Notes under the pieces: generated by a model
Databases searched by the model: none
What the model was told of the DNA's origin: nothing
What the model saw: only the letters and a program-made list of their open reading frames with translations
In this document: positions 19,556-28,206 of the stretch, in pieces
Layout: each line of letters begins with the position of its first letter
Numbering within the stretch: position 1 is the first letter of the stretch
Source of the DNA: Pseudonocardia hierapolitana
Lineage (GTDB): Bacteria; Actinomycetota; Actinomycetes; Mycobacteriales; Pseudonocardiaceae
DNA length: 64,000 bases
Direction of reading: 5' to 3'
Assembly: GCF_007994075.1 (NCBI RefSeq)
Contig: NZ_VIWU01000001.1
Location: 2,914,001-2,978,000, forward strand
Made by a program: the position numbers and the translations under genes

Positions 19556-20580
19556 AGAAGCTCGGCATCGGCCTCGCCGGGGTCGGGCGGATGGGGCGCA
19601 TCCACGCCGTCGACCTCGTCTCCCGCTGCGCCCGGGCCGGCCTGGCGTGCGTCTACGACGCCGACGGCGAGCGCGCGGCCGCCCTGGCCGCACAGCTGGA
19701 CGTGCCGGTGGCGGCGAGCTTCGACGAGCTCCTCGAACGCTCGGAGGCGGTCGCGATCGCCACCCCCACCGGCACGCACGCGGAGCTGTCGGTGGCGGCG
19801 GCCCGGGCAGGCAAGCCGGTGTTCTGCGAGAAGCCCGTCTCGCTGGACCGGGCCACCACCGTGGCGACGATCGAGGCCGTCGAGGCCGCCGGCGTGGTGT
19901 TCCAGGTGGGCTTCCACCGCCGGTTCGACCCCGACTGGGTGGCCGCGGCCGAGCGGATCGCCGCGGGCGAGCTGGGCGAGGTCACGCTCTTCCGCACGTC
20001 GCTGCGGGACATGAACCCGCCCGACCCCGCCTACCTCGCCGGCTCCGGCGGCTTCTTCGTCGACGTCACCGTGCACGACCTGGACGTCGCCCGCTGGCTG
20101 GTCGGCGAAGTCGTCGAGGTCAGCGCGCACGGAGCCGCGTCCGACCCGGCGTTCGGACAGCTGGGCGACATCGACACCGCCGTGGTCGTGCTGCGCTTCG
20201 CGAACGGCGCGCTCGGCGTGATCGACAACAGCCGGGGCGCCCGCTACGGCTACGAATGCTCCACCGAGGTGATGGGCACCCTCGCCACCGCCCGGATCGA
20301 CAACCCGCACCGCCGCGGGCTGGAGTGGCGCACCCCCGGCGTCGCGGCGCGCGACCTCGTGCACGACTTCGAGGAGCGCTACCCGTACGCCTACGCCGCC
20401 GAGCTGGACGCGTTCGCCGACTGCGTGCGCACCGGCACCCCACCGCGCGTCACCGGCCGGGACGCGCTCGCCGCCTTCGACCTGGCCGTGGCCGCCGATG
20501 AGTCCTGGCGCACCGGCCGTCCCGTCACCATCGGCGCCCAACCCATCACCACCGTTCTGCCTGCCGGAGGCATGCGGTGA
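19552..20580 (+). CDS. Second Gfo/Idh/MocA dehydrogenase of the inositol operon
   Basis: 342 residues from GTG 19552, overlapping the iolG stop. Nucleotide loop GLAGVGRMGRIHA, lysine motif EKPVSLD, GFHRRFDPDW, and the segment VDVTVHDLDVARWLVG. It is a distant paralog of IolG. In other operons such proteins handle scyllo-, D-chiro- or keto-inositols (IolW/IolX/IdhA group). The substrate here is not fixed by the sequence. A repetitive 205-bp gap separates it from the last gene. Confidence 0.9.
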   Translation: MKKLGIGLAGVGRMGRIHAVDLVSRCARAGLACVYDADGERAAALAAQLDVPVAASFDELLERSEAVAIATPTGTHAELSVAAARAGKPVFCEKPVSLDRATTVATIEAVEAAGVVFQVGFHRRFDPDWVAAAERIAAGELGEVTLFRTSLRDMNPPDPAYLAGSGGFFVDVTVHDLDVARWLVGEVVEVSAHGAASDPAFGQLGDIDTAVVVLRFANGALGVIDNSRGARYGYECSTEVMGTLATARIDNPHRRGLEWRTPGVAARDLVHDFEERYPYAYAAELDAFADCVRTGTPPRVTGRDALAAFDLAVAADESWRTGRPVTIGAQPITTVLPAGGMR

Positions 20581-20589
20581 ACAGCTTGC

Positions 20590-20785
20590 GGGCCGACGCC
20601 GCCTTGGGGGGGAGGCGCAGGGAGCGAGGAAGGAGCGACCGAGCACCGGAGGAGCGGGACCGCATCTCGAGGGCCTGCGAGCCGCCGGAGCGCAGCGAGG
20701 CAATCAGGCAGAGCGCGACTGAGCACCGGAGGAGCAGGGCGGCGTCCGAAAGGCCCGCGAGCACGCCGGAGCGGAGCGGAGGCAA
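20590..20785. repeat. Degenerate ~80-bp purine-rich direct repeats in an operon gap
   Basis: gagcaccggaggagc is at 20641 and 20721, and a ggagcg-rich segment ending gaggcaa/ggaggcaa is at about 20675-20703 and 20754-20785, so two units about 80 bases long lie in tandem, with a weaker partial third before them. The last unit ends at the next start codon and supplies its ribosome site. The frame is open on the plus strand (20577-20789) but the composition is not protein-like. Confidence 0.7.
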
Positions 20786-21673
20786 ATGAACACGGACCGG
20801 ATCGCAGGCGCCCCGATCTCGTGGGGCGTGTGCGAGGTGCCCGGCTGGGGCTACCAGCTGCCGCCCGCGCGGGTGCTCGCCGAGATGCACGACGTCGGGC
20901 TCGCGGCCACCGAGCTCGGCCCGGACGGCTTCCTCCCGGCCGACGCGAGCGCGATGGCCGACGTGCTGGCCCGGCACGACCTGCAGGCGATCGGCGGGTT
21001 CACGCCCCTGCTGTTGCACGTCCCGGGTCAGGATCCGGTGCCCGACGTCGAGAAGCTGCTGCAGACCTACGCCGCCACGGGGTCGGACGTGCTCGTGCTG
21101 TCGGCCGTCACCGGGCTCGACGGGTACGACGTGCGCCCCGAGCTCGACCCCGAGGGGTGGCGCACCCTGCTCGGGAACCTCGACCGGCTGGACGCGCTCG
21201 CCGCCGACCACGGCGTGAAGGCCGTGCTGCACCCGCACGTCGGCACCATGGTCGAGAACGGCACCGACGTGCAGCGCGTGCTCGACGGCTCGTCGATCGC
21301 GCTCTGCCTCGACACCGGTCACCTGCTGATCGGCGGCACCGACCCGGCGGAGCTCACCCGGCAGGCCCCGCACCGGATCGCGCACACGCACGTCAAGGAC
21401 GTCGACCTCGGCCTCGCCCGGCAGGTGCAGTCCGGACGGCGGACCTACACCGAGGCCGTGCGGGAGGGGATCTATCGCCCGGTCGGGCGTGGTGACGTCG
21501 ACTTCGCCGCGATCGTGAGTCACCTGCGTGCCGACGGGTACGAGGGCTGGTACGTGCTCGAGCAGGACACGATCCTGACCGAAGAGCCGATCGGCGAGGG
21601 ACCCCTCACCGACGTCCGCACGAGCGTGACGGCCCTCCGGGCGCTCCTGGAGAGCGTTTCCTCGAATGAGTGA
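20786..21673 (+). CDS. MocC/IolE-like inosose dehydratase or isomerase (TIM barrel)
   Basis: 295 residues. It opens with IAGAPISWGVCEVPGWGYQL, the hallmark of MocC/IolE-type proteins, with metal-site segments LHPHVGTMVEN, LCLDTGHLLI and IAHTHVKDVD. MocC-like enzymes dehydrate or isomerise keto-inositols. Together with the isomerase at 14599 it gives the operon both IolE- and IolI-type functions, without saying which is which. Probably the last gene of the 13-kb operon. Confidence 0.88.
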   Translation: MNTDRIAGAPISWGVCEVPGWGYQLPPARVLAEMHDVGLAATELGPDGFLPADASAMADVLARHDLQAIGGFTPLLLHVPGQDPVPDVEKLLQTYAATGSDVLVLSAVTGLDGYDVRPELDPEGWRTLLGNLDRLDALAADHGVKAVLHPHVGTMVENGTDVQRVLDGSSIALCLDTGHLLIGGTDPAELTRQAPHRIAHTHVKDVDLGLARQVQSGRRTYTEAVREGIYRPVGRGDVDFAAIVSHLRADGYEGWYVLEQDTILTEEPIGEGPLTDVRTSVTALRALLESVSSNE

Positions 21674-21765
21674 CGCAGGCCTCACCCGAAGGTGACACGC
21701 TCGGGCCCGCTGCGACGATAACCCGCAGAGCACATCGGCACGAGACTCCGAGGGGGGCGACCACC

Positions 21766-21939
21766 ATGATCAATATCTCCGTGTCCTCGCGGTCGTTGGC
21801 GGCCGCCCGCCGGGTCGACCCGAACGTGTCGCCCGCCGCGGTGCACGCCGCCGTGGAGGCGGCCATCGCCGAGCACACGCGCGAGCAGCGGCGGCGCCCG
21901 ATCCAGCCGCCGGAGGAGCTCGAGGGCCCGGACGCATAG
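21766..21939 (+). CDS. Small hypothetical protein
   Basis: 57 residues from ATG 21766, chosen for the strong aggggggcga just upstream; an earlier in-frame ATG at 21670 overlaps the previous gene. The sequence INISVSSRSLAAARRVDP ... VEAAIAEHTREQRRRPIQPP has no signal peptide or membrane helix. Function unknown. The 92 bases before it are gene-free. Confidence 0.5.
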   Translation: MINISVSSRSLAAARRVDPNVSPAAVHAAVEAAIAEHTREQRRRPIQPPEELEGPDA

Positions 21940-22022
21940 GCCCGACGCGGCCCGTCTCCCCGGTGCCCCCCGTCAACGGGGAGCGTGAGCCGGGACCGGG
22001 AGCGCGAGCCACGAGGGATGCG

Positions 22023-23027
22023 TCAGCCGGCGGCGCGGGGTGGGGCCGTCGTGCCCCGGACCACCAGGTGGGGCTTCAGGACCACCTCCACGGGGTCCGT
22101 ACGGGTCCCCTCCAGGCGCTCCACGGCCGCCGCCACGGCTCGGCGGGCCTGCTCGGCCGCCTCCTGGCGCACCGTCGTGAGATCGATGTGGGAGAGGCGG
22201 GCGAGCTCGCCGTCGTCGTAGCCGATCACCGACACGTCCTGCGGCACGCGCACGCCCGCGCGCAGGAACACGTCGAGGAGGCCGATCGCGCAGCGGTCGT
22301 TGGCGGCGACCACCGCGGTCGGCAGCTCCGGGTCCTCCAGGAGGGCCCGCGCCGCGGCCGCCCCGGCCGCCTCCACGTAACCGCCGCGCAGGACGCGGCC
22401 GTCGAGGCCGTGGCGGCGCACCGCCGCGAGGAAACCCGCCCGGCGGTCGGCTGCCATGGCCGCCTCGCCGCCGTCGACGTGCACGATCCGCTGGTGTCCG
22501 AGGCCGACGAGGTGGTCGACGGATTCGCCGACACCGGCCTCGTCGGCCACGCGCACCACGTCGAAGCCCTCGGGAGCGACGTGCCGGGCGACCACGACGA
22601 CGGGGGCCCGCGTGCCGAGCGCCGCCAGGTCGGCAGGCGGCAGCTCGGGGGCCAGCAGCAGGACCGCCTCGCAGCGCATGTCTAGCAGGGCCTCCACCAC
22701 CCTGGGCTCGTCGGAGACCGGCGTGATCGCGCTCAGCGCCACCGCGTAGCCGCGCGCGTCCGCGGCGATCTGCACCTCCTCGGCCAGCTCCGTGCGGAAC
22801 GCGTCGCGCAGGAGCACCGGGACACCCAGCAGCCGGGTGCGCCTGCGGGCGAGCAGGCTGGCCGCGCGGTCCGCCCGGTAGCCCAGGCGCTCGGCGGCCG
22901 CGAGCACGCGCTCCCGCGTCCGGGCGCTCGGCCCGGGCACGTCGCGCAGCACGAGGGAGACCGACGCGGTGGAGACGCCCGCCTCGGCGGCGACGTCCTC
23001 CAGCCGGGGCCTGCGGTGCACGCCCAC
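22023..23027 (-). CDS. LacI-family repressor
   Basis: 334 residues. The N-terminal HTH is LEDVAAEAGVSTASVSLVLRDV (about residues 9-30) with a hinge region to about residue 60, then the type 1 periplasmic-binding fold (GVPVLLRDAFRTELAEE; VSVIGYDDGELARL). It is divergent from the PhyH-SDR-Gfo operon with a perfect palindrome in between, so it most likely represses that operon and itself until a sugar-like inducer appears. Confidence 0.92.
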   Translation of the reverse strand: MGVHRRPRLEDVAAEAGVSTASVSLVLRDVPGPSARTRERVLAAAERLGYRADRAASLLARRRTRLLGVPVLLRDAFRTELAEEVQIAADARGYAVALSAITPVSDEPRVVEALLDMRCEAVLLLAPELPPADLAALGTRAPVVVVARHVAPEGFDVVRVADEAGVGESVDHLVGLGHQRIVHVDGGEAAMAADRRAGFLAAVRRHGLDGRVLRGGYVEAAGAAAARALLEDPELPTAVVAANDRCAIGLLDVFLRAGVRVPQDVSVIGYDDGELARLSHIDLTTVRQEAAEQARRAVAAAVERLEGTRTDPVEVVLKPHLVVRGTTAPPRAAG

Positions 23028-23071
23028 CCCCTTGACAGCCGTCGATGACGCGAGGATCGTAACCGAGGTCC

Positions 23072-23085
23072 TTAAAGCGCTTTAA
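23072..23085. promoter_or_regulatory. LacI-type operator
   Basis: ttaaagcgctttaa is a perfect 14-bp palindrome with the central CG of LacI/PurR operators, in an AT-rich spot unusual for this DNA. It lies 13 bases before the PhyH start codon and 45 bases before the repressor start. Confidence 0.85.
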
Positions 23086-23097
23086 ACGGGAGCCGAG

Positions 23098-24240
23098 ATG
23101 GCAACGACGCACGCCCCCGACACCCGCTGGACCGAGGCCGCCTGCCGGCTCGAGGACCTACTGGCCGTGCTCGCCGAACGCACCGACCCGCGCGCGTTCC
23201 CGCTGGCCACCGAGGTCGTCGCCGAGGTGCTCGTCTACGACGCCGCGCGGCTGCTGGACGTGCCGGCCGACGACGCACGGGCCGAGCTCGTGCGTGCCTT
23301 CGCCGACGGCCCCGGCGTCGTCGTGGTGCGCGGCGCCTACCCGGACCGGGCCGTGGTCGACCGCGCCACGGCCGCGTTCGAGGAGATGATCGCCGAGCAG
23401 CGCGCGAGCGGCGTCGTCGCGGGCGACCACTTCGCGAAGCCGGGGGCCAACGACCGCGTCTGGAACGCCCTCGAGAAGCTCGCCGTGCGTGCACCCGAGG
23501 TGTTCGTCGACTACTACGCCAACCCGGTCATCGCCCTCGCCTCCACGGCATGGCTGGGCCCCGGCTACCAGGTGACCTCGCAGGTCAACGTCGTCAACCC
23601 GGGCGGTGCGGCCCAGGTCGGGCACCGGGACTACCACCTCGGGTTCCTGCCGCCCGCGCGCATCGAGCAGTTCCCGCCGCACGTGCACGTGCTCTCCCCC
23701 GTGCTCACGCTGCAGGGCGCGGTGGCGCACACGGACATGCCGGTGGAGAGCGGCCCCACGATGTACCTGCCGCACTCGCAGAAGTACGGCCCCGGCTACC
23801 TCGCCACCGGACGCCCCGAGTTCCGCGAGCACTTCGAGCGCCACCACGTGCAGCTCCCGCTCCGGACGGGGGACGCCGCGTTCTTCAACCCGGCGGTGAT
23901 CCACGGTGCGGGCGCGAACCGCTCGGTGGACGTGCGGCGGATGGCGAACCTGCTGCAGGTCTCCTCCGCGTTCGGGCGGGCGATGGAGAGCGTCGACCGC
24001 GACCGGATCTGCCGCGCCGTCTACCCCGCCCTGCGGGCGCACCCGGCGCCCGAGCACGCGGTCGCCGCCGCGGCGGAGGGCTACGCGTTCCCCACCAACC
24101 TGGACCGCGACCCACCGGTCGACGGGCTCGCCCCGCCCAGCCAGGCGGACCTCGTCCGACGGGCGCTGGCCGAGGGCTGGTCGCCCGAGACCTTCGGAAC
24201 CGCGCTCACCGAGCACACCGACCGCCGCAGGACCGCGTGA
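23098..24240 (+). CDS. Phytanoyl-CoA-dioxygenase-family Fe(II)/2-oxoglutarate oxygenase
   Basis: 380 residues. The double-stranded beta-helix iron site is complete to the eye: H176 and D178 in GHRDYHLGF and H269 in NPAVIHGAGANRS, with the 2-oxoglutarate-binding arginine probably in NRSVDVRR. PhyH-type enzymes hydroxylate or oxidatively demethylate small molecules in the cytosol. It is first in an operon with an SDR and a Gfo/Idh enzyme under a LacI regulator, so the substrate is likely a sugar or cyclitol rather than a CoA ester. Its stop overlaps the next start. Confidence 0.9.
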   Translation: MATTHAPDTRWTEAACRLEDLLAVLAERTDPRAFPLATEVVAEVLVYDAARLLDVPADDARAELVRAFADGPGVVVVRGAYPDRAVVDRATAAFEEMIAEQRASGVVAGDHFAKPGANDRVWNALEKLAVRAPEVFVDYYANPVIALASTAWLGPGYQVTSQVNVVNPGGAAQVGHRDYHLGFLPPARIEQFPPHVHVLSPVLTLQGAVAHTDMPVESGPTMYLPHSQKYGPGYLATGRPEFREHFERHHVQLPLRTGDAAFFNPAVIHGAGANRSVDVRRMANLLQVSSAFGRAMESVDRDRICRAVYPALRAHPAPEHAVAAAAEGYAFPTNLDRDPPVDGLAPPSQADLVRRALAEGWSPETFGTALTEHTDRRRTA

Positions 24241-25016
24241 TGGGCCTCCTGAACGACCGGGTCGTGCTGGTCAGCGGCGGGACGCAGGGTGTCGGTGCGG
24301 GCGTCGCGCGGGCCGCCGCACGCGAGGGCGCGACCGTCACCGTCACGGGGCGGCGCCGGGAGCCCGGCGAGAAGCTCGTGGCCGCGCTGCGCGAGTCCGG
24401 CGCCGAGGCGCTGTTCGTGGCCACCGACGTCGCGGACGTGGCGCAGGCCCAGGCCTCGGTCGCCACCACCGTCAAGGCGTTCGGCCGGGTGGACGCGCTG
24501 GTCAACGCGGCCGGACTGACGTCGAGGGGAACGCTGGTCGACACGAGCCCCGAGCTGTTCGACGAGCACATCGCGATCAACCTGCGGGCTCCGTTCTTCC
24601 TCATGCAGGCCGCTGTCAGGGACATGCTGCGCCGCGGCGCGCCGGGCGGGATCGTCAACGTCATCTCCTCGTCGGAGCTGGGCGGGCAGCCCTACCTGGC
24701 GCCGTACGTCGCGGCGAAGGCCGGTCTCGCCGGGCTCACCCGCAACGCGGCCCACGCCCACCGCTTCGACCGGATCCGGATCAACGGCCTCGACATCGGC
24801 TGGACCGACACCGAGGGCGAGGACGCCATCCAGCGCCGGTTCCACGACGCCGACGACGGCTGGCGGGAGGAGGCGGGCAGGCGGCTGCCGATGGGCAAGC
24901 TCGGACAGGTCGACGAGATCGCCGACTTCGTCGTGTTCCTCCTGTCGGACCGCAGCGGTGTCGTCACCGGCTCGGTGATCGACTGGGACCAGAACGTGTT
25001 CGGAGGGCTGGACTGA
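24240..25016 (+). CDS. SDR-family oxidoreductase
   Basis: 258 residues from ATG 24240, overlapping the dioxygenase stop. The cofactor loop is GGTQGVGAG, the structural NAG appears as NAAG, and the catalytic Ser-Tyr-Lys is ISSSELGG...YVAAK. A classical SDR, probably NAD(P)-dependent. In this operon it would oxidise or reduce the ring hydroxyl exposed by the oxygenase. It overlaps the next gene by one base. Confidence 0.9.
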   Translation: MGLLNDRVVLVSGGTQGVGAGVARAAAREGATVTVTGRRREPGEKLVAALRESGAEALFVATDVADVAQAQASVATTVKAFGRVDALVNAAGLTSRGTLVDTSPELFDEHIAINLRAPFFLMQAAVRDMLRRGAPGGIVNVISSSELGGQPYLAPYVAAKAGLAGLTRNAAHAHRFDRIRINGLDIGWTDTEGEDAIQRRFHDADDGWREEAGRRLPMGKLGQVDEIADFVVFLLSDRSGVVTGSVIDWDQNVFGGLD

Positions 25017-26017
25017 TGCGGCTCGGACTGATCGGGCTCGGCCGGATCGGCGCGTTCCACGCGCAGACGCTCGCCGACCTGGACGCCGTCGACTCGCTGG
25101 TCGTCACCGATGCCGTGCCTGCGGTGACGAAGGAGGTGGCCGAGCGGGTCGGCGCGCAGCCGGTCGACTCGGTGGCCGAGCTGCTCGCGGCGGGCGTCGA
25201 CGGCGTGCTGGTGGCGGCCGCCACCGACACGCACCCGGAGCTGGTGCTCGCCGCGGTCGAGGCCGGGCTGCCGGTGTTCTGCGAGAAGCCGCTCGCCCGC
25301 GCCGTCACCGATGCCGTCACGGTGGCGCGGCGGGTGCAGGAGTCGGGCGTGCCGGTGCAGGTCGGCTACCCGCGCCGGTTCGACCCGGCGTTCCTCGCCG
25401 CCCGCGCGGCCGTCGAGAGCGGGGAGCTCGGTGGGCTGCACACCGTCCGCTCCACCACGCTCGACCCGGCCCCGCCACCCGCCGCGTACCTGGCCGGGTC
25501 CGGAGGGATCTTCCGGGACTGCGCCGTGCACGACTTCGACGCCGTGCGCTGGGTGACCGGGCGGGAGGTCGTCGAGGTCTACGCGACGGGTTCCGACCGC
25601 GGCGACCCGCTGTTCACCGGGATCGGGGACGTGCACACCGCGGCGGTAATCCTCACGCTCGACGACGGCACGCTCGGCGTGGTGTCGGTGAGCCGCGGCA
25701 ACCCGCGCGGCTACGACGTGCGGCTGGAGCTGCACGGCACCGCCGACAGCGCCGCCGCGGGCCTGGACGACGGGCTGCCGCTGCGCTCGCTGGAGCCCGG
25801 CGTCACCTTCCCCGCCGGCCCGCCGCACGACTTCTTCATGGAGCGGCTCGCCGCGGCGTTCCGGGCGGAGCTGGCGGCGTTCACCGAGGTCGTCGCGGGC
25901 GCGAGGCCGAGCCCGTGCACGGTGCAGGACGCGCTGGAGGTGGCTTTCATCGCGGAGGCCACGACGCTCTCCCGGCAGGAGCACCGCCCGGTGCGCGTGG
26001 AGGAGGTCCGCCCCTGA
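25016..26017 (+). CDS. Gfo/Idh/MocA dehydrogenase, inositol-dehydrogenase-like
   Basis: 333 residues from ATG 25016. Loop GLIGLGRIGAFHA, motif EKPLARA, GYPRRFDPAF, and catalytic stretch RDCAVHDFDAVRW. It is the third Gfo/Idh paralog in the window and closest in layout to the second one (19552). It ends the LacI-controlled operon. Inositol 2-dehydrogenase annotation is likely by homology, but the substrate is not determined. Confidence 0.9.
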   Translation: MRLGLIGLGRIGAFHAQTLADLDAVDSLVVTDAVPAVTKEVAERVGAQPVDSVAELLAAGVDGVLVAAATDTHPELVLAAVEAGLPVFCEKPLARAVTDAVTVARRVQESGVPVQVGYPRRFDPAFLAARAAVESGELGGLHTVRSTTLDPAPPPAAYLAGSGGIFRDCAVHDFDAVRWVTGREVVEVYATGSDRGDPLFTGIGDVHTAAVILTLDDGTLGVVSVSRGNPRGYDVRLELHGTADSAAAGLDDGLPLRSLEPGVTFPAGPPHDFFMERLAAAFRAELAAFTEVVAGARPSPCTVQDALEVAFIAEATTLSRQEHRPVRVEEVRP

Positions 26018-26088
26018 TCCGGGGACCCGCAGCGCAAGGCGATGATCGACATCCGGTAGCGTCAGCCCGACGATAAGTCGGGAGGACG

Positions 26089-26763
26089 ATGCGCGGCAAC
26101 CTGTTCGCCGTGGCGGTGGACCTGGTCGTGCTCACCGTGCGCGACGGTGTCCTGTGCGTGCTGCTGCGCGAGCGTGCCGCGCCCCCGTTCGCCGGTGAAC
26201 GTGCGCTGCCGGGTGGCTTCGTGCGCGGGCGCGAGGACCTCCTCGACGCGGCGGGCCGGGAGCTTCTGGAGATCGGGCTGGCGATCGACGGTCACCACCT
26301 GGAGCAGCTGGCGAGCTACGCCGCCCCCGACCGGGACCCGCGCGGCCGGGTCCTCACGGTCGGGCACCTCGCGCTCGTGCCCGACCTCCCCGAGCCACCC
26401 GGCGAGTGCATCTGGGTACCGGTGGCCGAGGCCGGCACCCTCGCCTTCGACCACACGCAGGTCCTCGCCGACGGCGTGGAGCGGGCGCGCGCCAAGCTCG
26501 AGTACACGACGCTCGCCACGGCGTTCTGCCCGGCCGAGTTCACGATCTCGCAGCTGCGGCGCGTGTACGAGGCGGTGTGGGGCACCTGCCCCGACCCGCG
26601 CAACTTCTCCCGCAAGGTCACCTCGACGCCCGGCTTCCTGGTGCCGACCGGCACCAAGGTCAGCTCCGGCCGGGGCAGGCCGGGGCAGCTGTACCGCCGC
26701 GGCCCGGCCACCGCGTTGCACCCGCCGATGCTGCGGGATCAGCCCTCCGACCCTCCGCGATAG
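26089..26763 (+). CDS. NrtR-like regulator (Nudix domain plus winged helix)
   Basis: 224 residues. A Nudix-fold N-terminal half (VDLVVLTVRDGVLCVLLRER ... ALPGGFVRGREDLLDAAGRELLE) lacks the full catalytic box, which needs REUXEE, and the C-terminal half has the NrtR winged helix (FTISQLRRVYEAVWG ... NFSRKVTSTPGFL). NrtR proteins use the degenerate Nudix domain to sense ADP-ribose and repress NAD biosynthesis. No NAD genes lie next to it. The ATG follows gggagg closely. Confidence 0.87.
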   Translation: MRGNLFAVAVDLVVLTVRDGVLCVLLRERAAPPFAGERALPGGFVRGREDLLDAAGRELLEIGLAIDGHHLEQLASYAAPDRDPRGRVLTVGHLALVPDLPEPPGECIWVPVAEAGTLAFDHTQVLADGVERARAKLEYTTLATAFCPAEFTISQLRRVYEAVWGTCPDPRNFSRKVTSTPGFLVPTGTKVSSGRGRPGQLYRRGPATALHPPMLRDQPSDPPR

Positions 26764-26816
26764 GCCGGCAGGCCCGCACCCGTCACGCAACGGCCGCGCC
26801 GAACGAGCTTCCCGGC

Positions 26817-27281
26817 ATGAGCGCCCCGACCCTCGCCGGCATCCACCACCTGAAGCTCCCGGTGCGCGACCTGCAGCGGTCGGCGGACTGGTACGGGAAG
26901 GTGCTCGGCTACCGCGTCACCGTGGAGTTCGTGGAGCAGGGCGAGCTCGCCGGGCTGGGCATGGAACACCCCGACGGCGGCCCGCCGCTCGCCCTGCGCC
27001 TCGACCCGGCGCTCGCCGAGGCCGCCGCCGGGTTCGACTACTTCTCCATCGGGGTGCCGGACCACCCGAGCATCACCTCGCTCGCCGCCCACCTCGACGG
27101 CCTCGGCCTGCGCCACGGCGGGGTGCACCGGGCCAGCGAGGGCTGGATCCTGCCGATGCTGCACGACCCCGACGGGCACGAGGTGCGCTTCTACACCCAC
27201 GCCCGCCACGAGGACGCGCCGTCCGGCCCGCACCGCGTGCACGACCCGGGGCCGGACATGCGCGTCGAACCGCTGGCCTGA
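26817..27281 (+). CDS. VOC (glyoxalase/dioxygenase-fold) protein
   Basis: 154 residues from ATG 26817. Paired betaalphabeta modules start HHLKLPVRDLQRSADWYGKVLGY and end LHDPDGHEVRFYTHAR, with His and Glu in the usual metal positions. A single-domain VOC protein, cytosolic and of unknown substrate. It is only 53 bases after the NrtR-like gene and could be co-transcribed. Confidence 0.88.
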   Translation: MSAPTLAGIHHLKLPVRDLQRSADWYGKVLGYRVTVEFVEQGELAGLGMEHPDGGPPLALRLDPALAEAAAGFDYFSIGVPDHPSITSLAAHLDGLGLRHGGVHRASEGWILPMLHDPDGHEVRFYTHARHEDAPSGPHRVHDPGPDMRVEPLA

Positions 27282-27309
27282 ACGGCGGCTCGACGGGGTA
27301 TCCGGCGAC

Positions 27310-28158
27310 GTGACGCGGGTGGAGATCCGGTTTCCGGACGCCATGGAGACCTCGTTGATCACGCTCTACGGGATCGCAACGGACGCGCGCATCGAACCGA
27401 CGATCCTCGGCGACGGGATGGCGGCCGAAGCGTTCGAGAAGATCGACTACGACTTCTCGTGGCTGACCCGGTTCTCCTCACCGAAGAGCGTCCGGACCAA
27501 GGTCGCGCTGCGCGCGAAGCACTTCGACGCCTGGACCGCGGAGTTCCTCGCCGACCACGAGCGGGCCACCGTGCTCGTCCTCGGCGCCGGGCTGGACACC
27601 CGCGTGTGGCGGATCGACCCGGGGCCCGGCGTGCACTGGTACGACGTCGACCTGCCCCCGGTCATCGAGGCGCGCGGCAAGCTCTACCCGCAGCGCGAGA
27701 ACTACCGGATGATCGCGGCGTCGGTGGCCGATCCGGCGTGGTGGGAAGAGATCCCCACCGACCGGCCGGTGCTGGTCGTCGCCCAGGGTCTGGTCATGTA
27801 CCTGGAACCCGCCGAAGGGCATGCGCTCTCCCGGCGGATCACCGATCGCTTCCCGACCGGCGCCGTCGTCCTGGACACCCACAACCGGCTCGCCGTCCGC
27901 ACGAGCAACTGGATGCTGAAGCGCCGCTTCGGGTCGTCCCTGATGCGCTGGGCGATCGAGGACGCGCACGAGCTCGAGCGATCGAACCCCAAGCTGCGGT
28001 GCACCGACGCGATCAGCGCCCTCTCCCCCGCCCTGCTCGGCGGCCTACCGCCCGGGGCTGCACCGCGCGGCTCGGAGCTCGCCTCCCGGATGACCCAGCT
28101 CGTGCCGCCGGTGCGCGACATGAGCCTGTACGTCCGCTACGAGATCGTGGGGGCGTAG
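27310..28158 (+). CDS. TcmP/LCM-like SAM-dependent O-methyltransferase
   Basis: 282 residues from GTG 27310. The SAM loop VLGAGLDTRVWRI and the following DVDLPPVIEARGKLYP are typical of the leucine-carboxyl-methyltransferase-like TcmP group, with VAQGLVMYLEP as the later motif. The family methylates carboxyl or phenol groups on small molecules in polyketide and other pathways. Its last codons (YEIVGA and stop) recur as a remnant at 31869-31911, which suggests it once lay tail to tail with the SRPBCC gene now 3.7 kb away. Confidence 0.9.
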   Translation: MTRVEIRFPDAMETSLITLYGIATDARIEPTILGDGMAAEAFEKIDYDFSWLTRFSSPKSVRTKVALRAKHFDAWTAEFLADHERATVLVLGAGLDTRVWRIDPGPGVHWYDVDLPPVIEARGKLYPQRENYRMIAASVADPAWWEEIPTDRPVLVVAQGLVMYLEPAEGHALSRRITDRFPTGAVVLDTHNRLAVRTSNWMLKRRFGSSLMRWAIEDAHELERSNPKLRCTDAISALSPALLGGLPPGAAPRGSELASRMTQLVPPVRDMSLYVRYEIVGA

Positions 28159-28181
28159 TCCGACAGCCCGTCGAGCAGCAT
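28105..28181. repeat. Left copy of the imperfect ~75-bp repeat flanking the ECF41 block
   Basis: Bases 28105-28181 match 31869-31940 apart from a five-base gap and a few substitutions. The left part codes for the end of the methyltransferase; the right part (28159-28181, cgacagcccgtcgagcagca) is the reverse-strand 3' end of an SRPBCC gene whose body is missing here. Confidence 0.88.
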
Positions 28182-28206
28182 CGCCGCACGAGACCCCTGC
28201 GTGTCG

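Noticed and set aside
20577..20789. 70-residue protein in the operon gap
   Set aside because: The frame is a by-product of the purine-rich repeats (Arg/Glu/Ser-rich, no homology) and overlaps the next start.
21680..21705. ECF41-like box pair on the minus strand (tgtcacc-N15-cgtc)
   Set aside because: Spacing is 15 and it would point into the end of the inositol operon with no gene to drive.
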